This document shows positions 49,690 through 62,495 of a stretch of DNA of 64,000 nt, one piece after another. Below the pieces are notes generated by a model, which was not told the DNA's origin, made no database searches, and was given only the letters and a program-made list of their open reading frames with translations. The stretch covers positions 2,926,501 through 2,990,500 of the forward strand of contig CP114488.1 in NCBI GenBank assembly GCA_027186245.1, given 5' to 3'. The first letter of the stretch is position 1, and each line of letters begins with the position of its first letter. A program made the position numbers and the translations under genes. The stretch comes from Coriaria nepalensis (lineage: Eukaryota > Streptophyta > Magnoliopsida > Cucurbitales > Coriariaceae).

Positions 49690-50960
49690 GCATTGGATCG
49701 TATGCCATAATATAGCTTTTCTGAATAGCCAAAACCAAACTCAGAGAATTACATTCAACTATCAAAAGAAAATGAGTATGGAATAAAGCTTGTTAGAATA
49801 CCAGAGAACATCTAAGAAGATGACGAAAAGCTTCACAAAAAATGTCCCAAAGAATTCCTTACAACACCAACCATAACTAGAACTACTAGTAGAAGACTTA
49901 AAAGCACCATCAACATTTAATTTGAACCAACTAGAAGTATGTAAACATCACTTACAACTATCTTCTTCACTAATATTTCTAACACCACAATCTAATTTAG
50001 ACAAAATGTATAAATCAAAAACAGAAGACGTATGCCACTTAATATGAGGATTTAAATCTCTTAGCACAGATAGAGGCAAAATCCATCTTCTTTCTTCTCA
50101 TTAAACACTATATCATTCCTACTGACCCAAATTTCTCAGCAAATTAAAGCAGTAACCAAATAACCTAACTTCCTAAACTGAGAATTATTGGTTATTTTTA
50201 AGTAGTGGACTTTTCCTAATGGGTTATCCTACATTGGAAAGAAAGAGAGTTTGATCTGTTTATAAGTCAAGACAACTTCAAGGAATGTAATTGGATATGA
50301 GGTATGCCATGATGCAACACATACGCGCATGTGTGCGGGAGCGCATATGGCGCATTAAAAAAAAAAAAATATATATATATATATTATTTCGGTTAAGTTT
50401 GTCCAAAAGTTTACTATTTGTTCAACGAACACAACTGTCTATATATATTATTTCACTTTTAAACCAACAAGATTGATCTTAAAGAAGGCACTAAACTTAC
50501 TCCAAACCATCTTAGCAGTATCTCTTTGAATGAACAAATGAAGAATATCTTCACCATTCCTATTAGAACATCTACAAGCAGAAGCCAAAACTAAGTAAAC
50601 CACCTTATAGATCCACGGCAATACAACCTTTAAAAAGCTTCTAAGTAAATAGAATAATCTTAAGAGGAATATTCAAGGACCAAAGAAATTAAATCAATCC
50701 CTACGAAGTAACCAAATCAACTTATCATCATACTCAGAAGACAAAACAGGTAAAACATTTTCAATCACTTAGATCTCATTATCATCTAAGACAGAATCAC
50801 TCCATTTTCTAGAAACCAAACACTCTTTTCAATGAAACTACAGAAGCAAGTTGATAATCCTTCACCACCTTCGTTAAGTTTCTAATGCTAGAAAAAATAA
50901 TAGTGTCATCAACAAACAATAAGCGAGAAATTAGAGGACAAACCCTTTTTGAAATGTATG
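49690..50960 (-). pseudogene. LINE (L1-type) reverse transcriptase and RNase H fragment
   Basis: On the minus strand the order is: reverse transcriptase core LLFVDDTIIFS near 50898-50930 (the xDD active-site block), zinc-finger region with CRCSNRNGEDILHLFIQRDT and AKMVW near 50500-50585, EIWVSRNDIVFNEK near 50085-50140, RNase H-like start WFKLNVDGAF near 49900-49935, and ECNSLSLVLAIQKS near 49715-49755. There are stops and frameshifts. Much of the region between the xDD block and the zinc finger is missing, and a foreign segment interrupts 50180-50460. The element is dead. LINEs copy themselves by target-primed reverse transcription. Confidence 0.7.
50180..50460. mobile_element. Insertion inside the LINE fragment
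   Basis: LINE protein similarity stops near 50465 and resumes near 50150, so this segment looks inserted. It carries TATCCTACATTGGAAAGAAA, a motif type often seen at the ends of plant transposons. It also has an alternating purine-pyrimidine run around 50317-50337 and a TA repeat near 50371-50385. No coding frame. Termini are not defined. Confidence 0.4.
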
Positions 50961-53790
50961 TCCGTTAAACCTATCGGGTTTTGATCCGAATGAATAGCAC
51001 TTGTGTAAAATAATCTTATTGTAAATATTATCAAATGATAAATGTTATTATTTATTAATTAATAAAGGTAGTTGATTTATCATGATTAATTATTGTTCAT
51101 ATAAATATTTTATATATCATATCAAAATCTTAAATTATGTATTTGAAATAATGATAAAGCCTAATGGCGGATGAATAGTGGGGGAAACTGCCACATAAAA
51201 TTAAATTTGGTAAAATATTTTATATAATGTTTCCCCCACAAATTTTTATAAATATATAATTTAAAATTAATGAAATGTAAATTATTTTTAAATATAAATT
51301 ATAATATATTGAGTTAATATTTTTCAAAATATTAGGATATAAATTATATTTTTCTTATAAAAAATGTCTATTTTTATATATATAGAACATCATTGGATTA
51401 TACTGTATATTTGATTTCTTTATTCTAACTTTTTTTTCTTTTATTTATTTATAACAAAATATAAAATTAACATCTATATTATATATTACTTGCATATTTT
51501 ATTCATTTATTTTATTTTATTTTTTGACAATATACGTTTACCCCAATTATTTATCTAATTTATAATATAATATGTTCCCACAACATCAATTTTATGGATC
51601 CATCATTGATAGAGAATAAATGAGATGCAAGTTAGTAAAAACTTATAGATCCAAATTGTTTATAGTTGTAGTATTATCGAGAAAAGCATCGATATTTCAG
51701 ATAGACCATCACGTACGTTATCTCTTTAACTGAATACTTGGTCTCATAGCTATTAGTATTAGAGAAACATTAGGATAAAGTATGTGGATGCTTAGAAAAG
51801 TACTGAGATATGATCACTAGATGAATCTTAATGGTAAAAATATTGATTGTTAATAAGAATCATCAAATAGCTATAGTGCACGTGATTATAGGACCTAATA
51901 TCTCTATGTTATTTTATGTGCATGGTCTTATATTTTAACATCATACTGAAAAATGCTAGCCAAAAGTTATAAAGAGTGAACCGTTGGGCATAAGACATTA
52001 TACATGAAAATTGTGAGTAGTCAAAAGTTGGTCAATTACTCCTATATTTCAAGAAATAAAATTTATAAATTACTTTAATGGAACAAGAAATTTTTACAAT
52101 ATAGAATGGTTTGGAAAGAGTTTCAATAAATCTATTAGTTATCTTCATTAAAGATATAATTAGTTCATATAATTTATTTAGCATGATTTAATAGTTAAAC
52201 CCTGTTAAATAAATTATATGAACTAATTTTATCTTTAATAAATACTTTAGTATAAATCGAGATAATGATAAAAAAAAATGATCATACATATTATGTTGAC
52301 TAATCATAACATGTTTTGAAAGGTGTAAATACATTATCTCTTGATTGCTTTGATAATTTAATAGTAATCATATGATAATTAAATTAACTATATAATATAA
52401 AATATAATTTTATAATTAAATTAATATAATTTGAAATTAGATAAAATTATTACTTAGTTATGAGATCCTCATATTTTTACATGCATCACTGTTGTAAATC
52501 AATGGCCAGCTTAATTATTTAGATTATTTGACATAATTAAAAACATAAGGAGATTTTTTAGCATTCTAACTAAAATATAAATAATATTTTTAATAATTTT
52601 AAAATATAGAAAATTTTAACCCAAAATAAAAACGTGGGGAATTTTACCCTTTAACCCTTATTTTCTCAAACTATGGTTTGTTCAACTTTCGCCCTCGTTT
52701 GGATTAAGAAACGTGACATATCCCGTGATATACAACTATTTTTCACAAGAGAAGGTGACGTGCATGGAATATATATATACATATAACACAGTTAGAAGAC
52801 ATGATCGATTTGTATAGCTTTCTTTGGGCTGCAAACGATGCTTTAGACAGATAATATCTTAATGATCTCTTGCTTTCAGAAACATTGTTGTGGTACCATA
52901 CAAGAAAAAAAAAATGAAATAACCTCCATTTGACTTCACTAATTATATACCATGACGAAAATGACATAATTTTGTACAAGCTCATGACATGTTGACTATA
53001 AATCTTGGGAATCTGGTAACATCAAGACCATGGGCTATACAAATATCATAATAATTTCAAAAAAAAAAAAAAACTTATGTGACTGCTTCTTAAAGTCACT
53101 TGTCGTTTGAGGTGTATTATGGGTTCAAAAAGATATTACTAAACAAAATATTGAGCAAAGTACTAAATTAGCCCTAGGTTGAAGAAGTTAACTAGTTGAG
53201 CAAAGTCAAGCTAGGGTTAGGTCTAAAATTTCTGAGTTTAGTTTGATATGCATGACATCACTGCTGACCTACCACTGCAAATATTTCTTTTTGGCAAGAT
53301 AGGGATTGCATTTTTTGACTTTCACGGTTTAGTTCCCATCACTTATTAGTCATTAATACTTCGGTTGATTTTTTTTTTTTTTTTAAATGTTTATTTTCTA
53401 TGACGTTTGATTAGGTTGAAAGTTCTGTTTGTTGAAGCGTCAAGGGCAAAGTAAGGGTTCAAACCCCTTGTACGAAGACTTGCTTAGTATAAAACATCTT
53501 ATATATGAGAATGGTGAGTTATGTCAAATTCGTTAATAAATTAAGATGAATTAACTTAACTTGTCAACTCGAAATTGATTCTCCTTTCTTACATCAGATT
53601 CTAACTCTTCGGAATTATATCGTTACATCAAAAATCTCCGGCCTGACTTTTATCATCTTGCCAAATCGAGAGGCAGTTTGAAAGGATTAAGATGAGAACT
53701 AGACATGAATGTTTCTAATTTATTCGGACAAGTACTTAAACGATGGAGATGGTACGTGACTTCTACCTTTGGGGATTATAATTGTGATAC
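50961..53790. other. Intergenic AT-rich region, no gene seen
   Basis: AT-rich sequence without a recognisable protein frame. A near-palindromic pair (TATAATTAGTTCATATAATTT at 52153-52173 versus AAATTATATGAACTAATTTTA at 52210-52230) could form a hairpin. T- and A-tracts are frequent. Confidence 0.4.
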
Positions 53791-54340
53791 TATTGATACA
53801 TGAAAAGTTGTAGAAGAGTTGATTGGTACAAGAATTTAAAATAAATGCAAGTCGGTTATGATTAAATATCGAGTATTTAGTGTGACCGGATAAAAACTAA
53901 TTTTAATCGGATAGTAATTAATCATGATCGATTGAATGATGCTTATTTAGATTAAATTATGTTAAGTCTTGTATCACTTCCAATATGATGAGAACTCACT
54001 AAGATTAATGGTGTGGCATGAGAAATAGCTATAGATCAAGAACACAAAGATCATGATAAAGGCGATATGAACTATTCGGAGAAAAGACACAAATAAAGGA
54101 TATGCATCATATATTTTGACTTGATTGAAAAGTGACATTTTTGACTTGTACTTATAGTGTCACGGTCGGTCATAAGGGAATAAAAGATAGAGCAACTTAC
54201 ACCCATCGAAAATCAAGCTTAATCAAAGGATTGAACTATTTTTCCCCAAAAATAAAACGGAGTTGTGCCTCAATCATCATGTTGGTTGAAATATGTGAAG
54301 AGAGAAGGGGGGTTCGGCTGGATTTGAAGCAAAAAGTGGG
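53791..54340 (+). repeat. 5' LTR portion of gypsy remnant
   Basis: Matches 55911-56470 in direct orientation. Both begin T(A/G)TTGATACATGAAAA and share AGAATTTAAAATAAATGCAA, ATGATGAGAACTCACTA, AACACAAAGATCATGATAAA-like and TAGTGTCACG(G/A)(T/C)CGG stretches. Divergence is considerable, so the insertion is old. The LTR may extend beyond 54340, but the matching part ends there. Confidence 0.7.
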
Positions 54341-55888
54341 AGCTGAAGTTGTAATGAACTAGGATCAAAAGAATTCGTTAAGAAGTTTAGTCGATAAGAC
54401 TCACAAAGTATGAAAGAGGCGCTAGATTAAGAGGACTGTGGATATCCAAGTTGACTTATTTACAGATTTTCCATTATGAAATTTGCCTATAGAAGGATTG
54501 TGGAAAGGAAGAGAGATCATCATCAGATCATCCAAAAAAAATCGAGCAACACTCGAAACCAAACACGTTCATTCGTTCTTCGCTTCGGTAAAATTATTCT
54601 CTCAAAATATGATAATACACTCGTCATTTTTCTCATTTTCCTCCGAAAATTATATCTTTAATTCATTAATATCCGTTCTTAAGAACAATGTTTAGAGCAC
54701 CGAATTCTTATCCGAGTGATAGTCTCGATCTGTCGTTCACGGCTTAGATCCTTCACCTCTTTCTTTGTTCTTTTAATGTTTTGTTACTGTATCTTAAGAG
54801 TACGGATAATTTAGAATTTAATTTCGTGGCTATAGTGTAGAGTTTGTATTAGATTTAATTATATCAAAGCGTTCTTAATTGATTCATCTATTCTTTCAAA
54901 TTTTTTTATCCATTCTTGTTCTTCACTTACTTTATTTGATAGCATCTAATTTAGTTTTCTTGTCAGTAGATACATAAAAAAAAAGGTCCTAAATTAGCCT
55001 CATGTCAATCTCCCATTCATCGTAATAGTTAGATTTAATTTCCTTAGTAATTGACATCACATTTATAATATTCATTTATTATTTTTTTATTGATATTGTG
55101 AAATCTACTTGAAGTCTCTTAGAATCACTCTACAAAATGATTTAACATCCTGGGAATACACCAATGCTATGCAAATCGACTTGGAGGATTTGGAGGTCGA
55201 TGGATTACAAGCAATTGACGATATGGAAATCCATTATGAATTGAGTGGTTAGGGCTTATAATAAGAGAGTTAGATATGAATTGTTTGCCGCCAGTGATTT
55301 TGTATGGAAGGTTATTTTTCCGATCGGTTAAAATTGGCTTGCTCAGATCTACGAAAAATGATGCCTAATTGGGAAGAACTATTTTGAGTTCGAGATGTTT
55401 TCAACACAACAATGCATATTGGTTAGAAACTTTAGAGGGCATGTTGCATTACAAACCGATCAATGAAATCTATTTGAAGCCATATCGACTAACCTTGTTC
55501 GAAGTCAAGTCATATTTCCGGTCAATGAAATATCATAAAAATAAATTTAGGCTGACCTAACTTGAAACCACAAATCGACCGAAAAATCAACCAAGCCTCA
55601 TCTTGGTTTGGCCGAGATTCTCGACTAGGATAGATGAAGATTTCAGCCGAATTATCTCTAAAGAGGATATGCTTCCAGTCAAGCTCGATCGAAAGTTTCT
55701 TGGGAACTTTGAAGTCGGCCAAATATTTAATGTCGACTGAAAATTTACTCAATTTCATCCATTAGTGATAATAAGCCGAAACAATAAAGAGAGATTAGAA
55801 ACAACAAAGCGTCACGAATAGAAAAGGGGAATAAATGCAAGTATCGTGGTCATTAATCTTCCTTATATATTAGAATTCGAATTTCAAT
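54341..55888 (+). pseudogene. Gypsy element internal remnant with integrase C-terminal end
   Basis: Most of the internal region has no protein signal. Near 55360-55505 the + strand shows the end of a gypsy integrase: MPNWEELF, a stop and frame change, then AYWLETLEGMLHYKPINEIY and LKPY. This resembles the family's last block (NWEGP...GAYxLExLEG...WNAxxLKxYY). Gag, protease, reverse transcriptase and RNase H are missing, so this is a large deletion derivative. Confidence 0.6.
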
Positions 55889-55910
55889 GAGAGAGATTAA
55901 GGAGGGCATT
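55889..55910 (+). other. Polypurine tract of gypsy remnant
   Basis: GAGAGAGATTAAGGAGGGCATT lies directly before the 3' LTR start TGTTGATACA. This is the expected place and composition for the primer of plus-strand DNA synthesis, and it supports the + orientation of the element. Confidence 0.65.
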
Positions 55911-56470
55911 TGTTGATACATGAAAAATTATAGAGATGTGTCAAGAGTTGATTGGTGCAAGAATTTAAAATAAATGCAAGTCAATTACGATTAAATTGAC
56001 TAATTAATATCGAACAATTAATGTGATTAGTTAAAAGATAGTTTTAATCGGGTAACAATTAATCTCGATCAACTGAATGAGGCTTAATTTAATTAAATTG
56101 GTTAAGTATCAGATCAATTCCCATATGATGAGAACTCACTAGGATTAATGATGTGGTATGAGATATAGTCATAGATCATGAGCACAAAGATCATGATAAA
56201 AGCGATTCGAACTTTGCAGAGAAAAGACAAAAATAAAAGATGTACATCATATATTTCGACTCGATCAAAAAATAACATTTTCGACTTGCATTTGTAGTGT
56301 CACGACCGGCTATAGGAGAACAAAAGTCGTAGCAACTTATCTCGGTCGAAAGTTAAGCTCAGTAAAAAGATTAAACTATCTTTCTCCAAAAAACAGATGG
56401 AATTGTGCGTTGATCATCACGCCGACCGAAATATATTGAGAGAGAAAGGGGTTGCCGAATTTGAACTCTT
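55911..56470 (+). repeat. 3' LTR portion of gypsy remnant
   Basis: Partner of 53791-54340. It begins TGTTGATACATGAAAAATTA, a canonical TG start. Similarity to the 5' copy fades after about 56470, so the two LTRs are not equally complete. Confidence 0.7.
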
Positions 56471-57369
56471 TTAAAATTCCCTTTCTCTATATGCTTTGTG
56501 AGATTGATAATCTCTTTCCTCGACTGTTCCATACTCCTCATTCTCTGATCAGTCTCCATACACTAGACGGCTAGACCTAATGCCACGATCGTAACTCGTA
56601 AATAGTACTCAAGAAAATTCATCAATGTCTTTTTTTTTTCAAAACCATATCTTAAAATGTATCCCAAATCTTTAGACATGTCAAAATGACATTTGGATAA
56701 CCATTCACTATCATCAAATACCGTTCATCGACTATAAGACAACGAATATTCTCCCTCTCCCAATTTCATATTTAAAAATGGATCATTTATCATTCATCAT
56801 AAATTTTTATTATTTATTTATTTTTATTTTTAAATAACTCAATTTTATTTATATAAATATTAAATTAAAAAATAATATCGAAAATTAAAATCTTACTTAT
56901 GATCAATAATATTAATATCTCTAAAAATTATAATTTTTTACTAATTTTTTATATTATTTATTTTAAATTTTTATAATATTAAATCCCAATAATTTTAATT
57001 TTAATTATATTAATGATGTATTTAATATGTAATGTGTTAATTTTAATATTTATAAAATTTTAAAAATCAACTTTATGTTTAATATATTTATGAAGCTAAG
57101 GAAAAAATAAAATATTTAAAAAAATTTAAAGACGAAATTAAATTATTTAATATTTCAGAGACGAACGTAAATGTAATGAACATTTAAGGAGCAAAATGAT
57201 AATTCAGTAGAAAATATCAATTATTTATTGTCTCTTCTGCAAGGATAAAAGCAAAGAACAAACAGACAGCTCATATAGGGAAAAAACCTGCAGAGAATTC
57301 CAGTAGACATTGATGAATCTTCTCTAATCTCTCCTTAAAATCCCAAACTCACCATCAAAGCTATCCGCC
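56471..57369. other. Spacer and upstream region of PIRL gene
   Basis: AT-rich with no coding frame. The last 150 bases are richer in C and A and should include the 5' UTR of the gene starting at 57370. No specific promoter element is claimed. Confidence 0.4.
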
Positions 57370-59788
57370 ATGGCTGTATTATCCAAGCAAGACCCACCAC
57401 CTTCTCCTGAATTCTTACAAACTGTCGATGAAATCATGAGAATCTACAGATCACTACCTCCAAGACCCACCATTGAAGAGGTCGAGGCAGCCACTTTAGT
57501 CCTAAAATCACTCAACGAAGAAGAACAGAAACAGCTCAATGAAATCTCAAGCCAGAGGGGCCCACTAAATGTTCCTGATGAGGTCTTCTCTGTCTTACAA
57601 GAAGTGAGAAGGACCATGGTTTTGTTCCAGAGCTCTGAGAAGAAGAGGGAAGCGCTCCGTTTGGTTGAAGTTGATAGATTTTTCCAGAAATTTGATGATT
57701 TGATTCAGAGAGCTTCTGGGCTTCTTTCTGGAGAAGATGCCCAGATTCGGAAGAAGCCTGTTGTTGATTTTAGTAGTCGGGCTGAGAAGAAATTTGAATT
57801 GGAAAGAGTTGTTGGGGATGAAGAATCGGTGAAGATCAGTGATAAGGGCTTATTGAGTTCTTCCACTATATCTTATATATCTTCAGGTTTGAATTCTTTC
57901 TATTCAAAAAATTTAATTGTGATTTTTTTTTTAGAGTCTAGATTCTCAGGAATGTAGTAAAATAGAAGGGTTTTTGTGTTACGTAACTTCCAATCATGAA
58001 TTTCAACTTTTCTTATTCATTTTACTTTGATTCATTGTTTTGATTCATGTAATACATTTTCCCTATAATCAAGCCTAGTTATTTCCCTGCAAACGTTAAA
58101 ATACCTATTGCTTTTAGTCAAATAAGAAAACAATGATCCCAAATTCAATTAACATTATTCAGTCAACTCTATTTTTATTTTCTTAATATTTTGTTCTCAA
58201 GAATCACTTACCATAGTTTGATTGGTCTATTTTTAGGTGAAGGAGGAGTGGAAAAACTGAGCTTAATGAAAGTAGCAGCTCTAATCGAAAACTCTGCCAA
58301 AAAAGGTGCAACTGTTCTTGATTTAAGAGGCAAATTGATGGACCAATTGGAGTGGCTCCCTTCCTCACTTGGGAAGTTATCAGATATAACTGCACTTGAC
58401 TTATCAGAAAACAAAATCATGGCTCTTCCATCCACCATTATAGACCTCAAAGCATTAACAAAGCTCGATGTCCATTGCAATCAACTAATCAACCTTCCAG
58501 AATCTTTCGGAGAACTCATAAACCTTACTGACTTAGACCTCCATTCAAACATGTTAAAATCCTTACCATCTTCTTTTGGAAATTTGATCAATCTCGTCAA
58601 TCTTGATTTAAGCTCGAATAATTTCACCCACTTGCCAAATTCTATCGGAAACTTGACTAGCTTGAAGAGATTGAATGTGGAAACTAATGAGCTTGAGGAA
58701 TTACCTTACACAATTGGATCCTGCTCATCTCTTATAGAGCTAAGGCTAGATTTCAATCAGCTTAAGGCTTTACCTGAAGCAATTGGAAAGCTTGAATTGT
58801 TAGAGATTCTAACGCTTCACTATAATAGAATCTCTGGATTGCCTACTACATTTGGGAATCTCCTGAGTTTGAAGGAGCTTGATTTGAGTTTTAATGAGCT
58901 TGAGTTTATTCCGGAAAGCTTGTGTTTTGCTGTAAATCTTAAGAAATTGAATGTGGGTAAGAACTTTGCTGATTTGAGAGCTTTGCCTAGATCGATTGGG
59001 AATCTAGAGAAGCTTGAAGAGTTGGATATAAGTGCTAATCAGATCAGGGTTTTGCCGGATTCTTTTGGGTCTTTGTCAAAATTGAGAATTTTTCGAGCTG
59101 ACGAGACTCCTTTGGATGAGCCACCAAGAGAAATACTTAAACTGGGTGCTCAGGTAATCTTTTCTCTCTTTTTTTCCCCCTCTCAAGTGGTTGCTTGTTT
59201 TAGGTATGGAATAAGTACTTATAAGTGCTGCTAGGCAAATGGTTTAATGTTGTATCTCATTTAGCTTTTGCCTTTTAACACACCAAAAAAGAGAAAAAAA
59301 AAAAAAAAAAAAAAAAAAACAAAAAAATTAATACTAAAAAGCTTGGTGTTTTCCCCCCCCCCCCCCCGCCCCCCCCCCCCTCAATAGGCTTATAAGCTTC
59401 AATAAAAAGAAGCAATTTTAGTTGAATTTTATACTTTATATAATATGATCATTAAGATGTTTTCTAAGCCCAAGAGCTTGCTCGGTTGCACGGGGCGCTA
59501 TATAACAAATATTTATGCCTTTTTCTTGTTACAAGGAAAATAAAAAGTTCATAATCTGTTTCATTGTGTTGTAGTTTATAAGCTGATCTAAACTTGGCCA
59601 AATTCTTTCACTTAATTGACCAGGCTGTTGTGGAGTATATGGCTGATTTAGTGAATAATAAGGCAGCTCAATCTGAAGCAATAAAGAAGATGAATTTGAA
59701 GATGAAGATGAAGAAGAAGAATAAAGTTTGGTTCTGGGTTTGTTCTCTGTTTCGCTCCTTCCAGAGAAATGACTTCAGCACCACGTAA
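57370..59788 (+). CDS. Plant intracellular Ras-group-related LRR protein (PIRL4/5-like)
   Basis: Leucine-rich repeat protein related to animal Ras-interacting LRR proteins (SUR-8/SHOC2-like). It is probably cytoplasmic or membrane-associated and acts as a protein-interaction scaffold. Exons are 57370-57886, 58237-59153 and 59624-59788, all GT-AG. The joined frame is 1599 bases (532 residues), typical of PIRL4/PIRL5. Residues 1-172 form a mostly helical N-terminal region with many charged residues (VDEIMRIYRSLPPRPTIEEV). Twelve LRRs of about 23 residues follow, in the pattern LxxLDLSxNxLxxLPxSIGNL, from about residue 190 to 475. The short C-terminal exon has a basic Lys/Met-rich stretch (KMKMKKKNK) followed by WFWVCSLFRSF. 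No signal peptide or kinase domain is present. Some Arabidopsis PIRLs act in pollen development. Confidence 0.95.
59300..59380. repeat. Poly-A and poly-C tracts in PIRL intron 2
   Basis: An A-tract of more than 20 bases near 59297-59320 is followed at 59353-59380 by 28 bases of C broken by a single G. Both lie within the 470-base second intron. Long C/G tracts are rare here and may mark sequencing or assembly difficulty. Confidence 0.85.
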
Positions 59789-61195
59789 ATAGCAAATGTT
59801 TCATTCTTAGATTTGATCATCTTTGGTTTTATTCATTGTGATTGTTATTACTATTTTCCTTTAATTTTGTGTTTGTTTTTTAATGTGCATCTATTTGTAC
59901 ATAACAATTTCGACAATATGTCATGTAGAGATATTTTTAAGTGTATATGGTGTTTTACCATATGGGACACAACTTTGTTATATTTCTAAAGGTTATTTTT
60001 AAAGAGTAATATTTATAATTATATTAAAAATTGATATATCATATGATGATGTGATCATATATTATATATATCTATATATAAATTCATCTAATTCTTATAA
60101 TGTAACATTAATAAATTTTATTTTCTATGGTCTGTGACATAAATATATAAGCAAACATTAGTTATTATTCTCTATCCCACAATATAATTATTGATTTTGA
60201 TAATTCATTTTGTATGAACCTTGAACAATCAACGAGGGGAAAATTATTTCATTATCTTGTTGTAGTCATATCTTTTTTATGTACTATACTATATTGAATG
60301 GTTAATGATTAGCTTACATTTCTTATGTTACTTTAAATTTTCTTCTATCAGTTTGAATGAATGATAGCTTCAATAGATCAGGCGTGAATGTTCTGGATAA
60401 TCACGACCTTCTTGGAATTAAAAAAAAATAAAAAAGATAGACGTCATGCTTTGCATCATGTCTTGTCTGTTCTTTGTTCGCGTTCGGATTTGTCGGCTTC
60501 CATTCTTATTTTCTTTTGATTTAGTTGGAGGTTGTGTGTGGTATCTCCTTAATATCTTGTTTTTAAGTGATGTATATAAATACATGGTTGAGAAAACTGA
60601 AATCTTAAGTTGCTAATAATGAACTACTAAAAGGATTTTCAAGACATATCTATCTCCTGTTTCATCATTGTACCCACATAATGTGTACTGATGATCTTAT
60701 GCATATTATCGTACCCTAATCTAATCTTATCTACTGAGTTCTAAGACTAGATAATCTTGATGAGAGACAATATTCACACGTCCCCTCATTTATGATATAA
60801 TTTCTTAGCCTAACACGTTAACATTTTTAGTCAGTCCAAATATGTGTGGATTATAGATTTGAAACATTTTCTTTAGTTAAATTGAATCTTGTTTTGTGTT
60901 GAAAAATGTGTGATCAGATTAGAAATGAATGACAAATTTTAAGATGTTTTATAATTATTTTATCTGTCTATTTATTTTTAGTTATCTTATAATTATGGAG
61001 AAATTATGATTAATTTCTTAAAATTTTATATCAATTATAATAATGAACATTAAAAATTTAACTTAATTTATATGATGATCTATCTTTAGTTATCCTTAAT
61101 ATCTTTAGTTATTTTTTAGTTTAATTTAGTATTATGACTCTCGAGTTATAAATAGTAGCAAATGTAGAAGGAATATTTATAATTTAAGTATTTTG
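59789..61195. other. Intergenic region 3' of PIRL, with a foldback-family fragment
   Basis: AT-rich, no gene. Near 60997-61070 the sequence GGAGAAATTATGATTAATTT followed by AATTATAATAATGAACAT resembles the left end of the foldback element at 1173-2026, suggesting a related fragment. The remainder shows nothing recognisable. Confidence 0.4.
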
Positions 61196-61374
61196 ATACC
61201 AATTATTGAACCCTTTTATCAAATTACTACTTCTTTGCAGTTGAAGATTGAAACCGGAGTTACGAATTACTAACAACGATTCATTAATTAATCAAAATCA
61301 TAAACATCCCTCTATATCAGTGGCTATTTGTAACTCTAGAATCCTAATACTGAATCAAACTAAAAGATAAAACC
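61196..61374 (-). repeat. 3' LTR-like copy of second gypsy remnant
   Basis: Matches 62322-62495 in direct orientation. Shared features are TACCAATT(A/G)TTGAA, ATCAAATTA(C/T)(T/C)ACTTCTT, TCATTAATTA or CCATTAATTA, AATCATAAAC and TAACTCTAGAATCCTAAT. A pyrimidine run, CTTTTTATCCTCT, at about 61375-61388 reads as a polypurine tract on the minus strand in the expected place. Confidence 0.5.
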
Positions 61375-62321
61375 TTTTTATCCTCTATGATCGCATAATC
61401 ATAGGCCTTACATTATCGTCTCTTGCAGAAGAAACCTTTGTGCTCAAGGTTTAAGTTGCAAATGAACTCGTGACCACGATGCTTTCTTCTCTAAGCAGCT
61501 ACTCCCAATAAAACCCTACTTTTTGAATTCTCTTCCCTTTGTCTTTGACCTAATCTATAATCTAATATTTGGAATGGTTGGAGCACTGTTGTGCCTCCAT
61601 CATCATATAGTGAGACATGAAAAGTCGTATATACTATTGCGTCTTTAGGAATAGCGGGGCCGGTACGTTACTGCTCCAATTTTTTTTATACCTTCATACG
61701 GACCAAAATACTTGGTAATCAACTTCTGATGGACCCAAAAATATTAAGCTTCGAGATATGATTGTAACTTCAAGTGAACCTAATCATCAATTTCTTCTAA
61801 TCGATTGATATCTTCGTGCAAGTGATATGTTGCATATGAAACCTGTTCATCGTGTGAATCTTCTGAAAAGAAAGGAATTATTTTTCCCTGCTTATCCATG
61901 AGAAGAGATCCTCTCCATTGAACTTACGAAATTCCCTCTTTAGTAATTGGGGAGTATCCTTCTTCCGATGCGAGAATTTCCGAAGTTATCACTATTGTAG
62001 CTTGAATCAAAAAATGATTTACTAATATTTTGTCGGGGACAAGAAATGTGATTATCTTGACCACCGGGTGCAAGAGTGGCTAGAATGGCTCGTTTGGCTT
62101 CGATAGTTCTTGTGATAACATCACTGTTTAACATCATGACTACATGATTGATGATTCATTAATTTATTTAAGGACTTTTCCAATCTTTGTATTTTCTCCT
62201 TTGAATTATGTGGCGCTTGGAGTACATTATGCTGAAATCCCTTAAGGGCTTCAATCTTATCATGGTTGGATCTAGCAATCACATACGATAGTATCTATCG
62301 AGTTTAACCTATCTTTCATAC
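61375..62321 (-). pseudogene. Gypsy element internal remnant (gag start and integrase tail)
   Basis: On the minus strand, near 61640-61740, comes KLITKYFGPYEGIKKIGAVT, the conserved end of a gypsy integrase (ARYFGPYxVxxKIGxVAYxL). Nearer 61430-61470 is a tail like FICNLNLEHKGFFC. A frame of 65 residues starting at 62137 (LNSDVITRTIEAKRAILATL) may be the start of gag. Everything between is missing or decayed, and stops are frequent. It is too small to be functional. Confidence 0.5.
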
Positions 62322-62495
62322 CAATTGTTGAATCCTTGATCAAATTATCACTTCTTCGTGGTAGAAGAGAGGAACGTCAATTGCGAACAACTAACATAAT
62401 CCATTAATTATTGAAATCATAAACGTTCATTCTTCATTTGTTACTATTTATAACTCTAGAATCCTAATTCTACAGATAATTAAAGATAAAAAAAG
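62322..62495 (-). repeat. 5' LTR-like copy of second gypsy remnant
   Basis: Direct partner of 61196-61374. The minus strand reads TTCAACAATTGGTAT at its inner end, where an LTR end CAACA followed by a TGGTAT-type primer site would be expected. The copies are clearly diverged and the outer boundary is uncertain. Confidence 0.45.

Noticed and set aside
54132..54695. Small frames in the gypsy 5' LTR and leader
   Set aside because: They lie in LTR sequence repeated at 55911-56470 and show no protein features.
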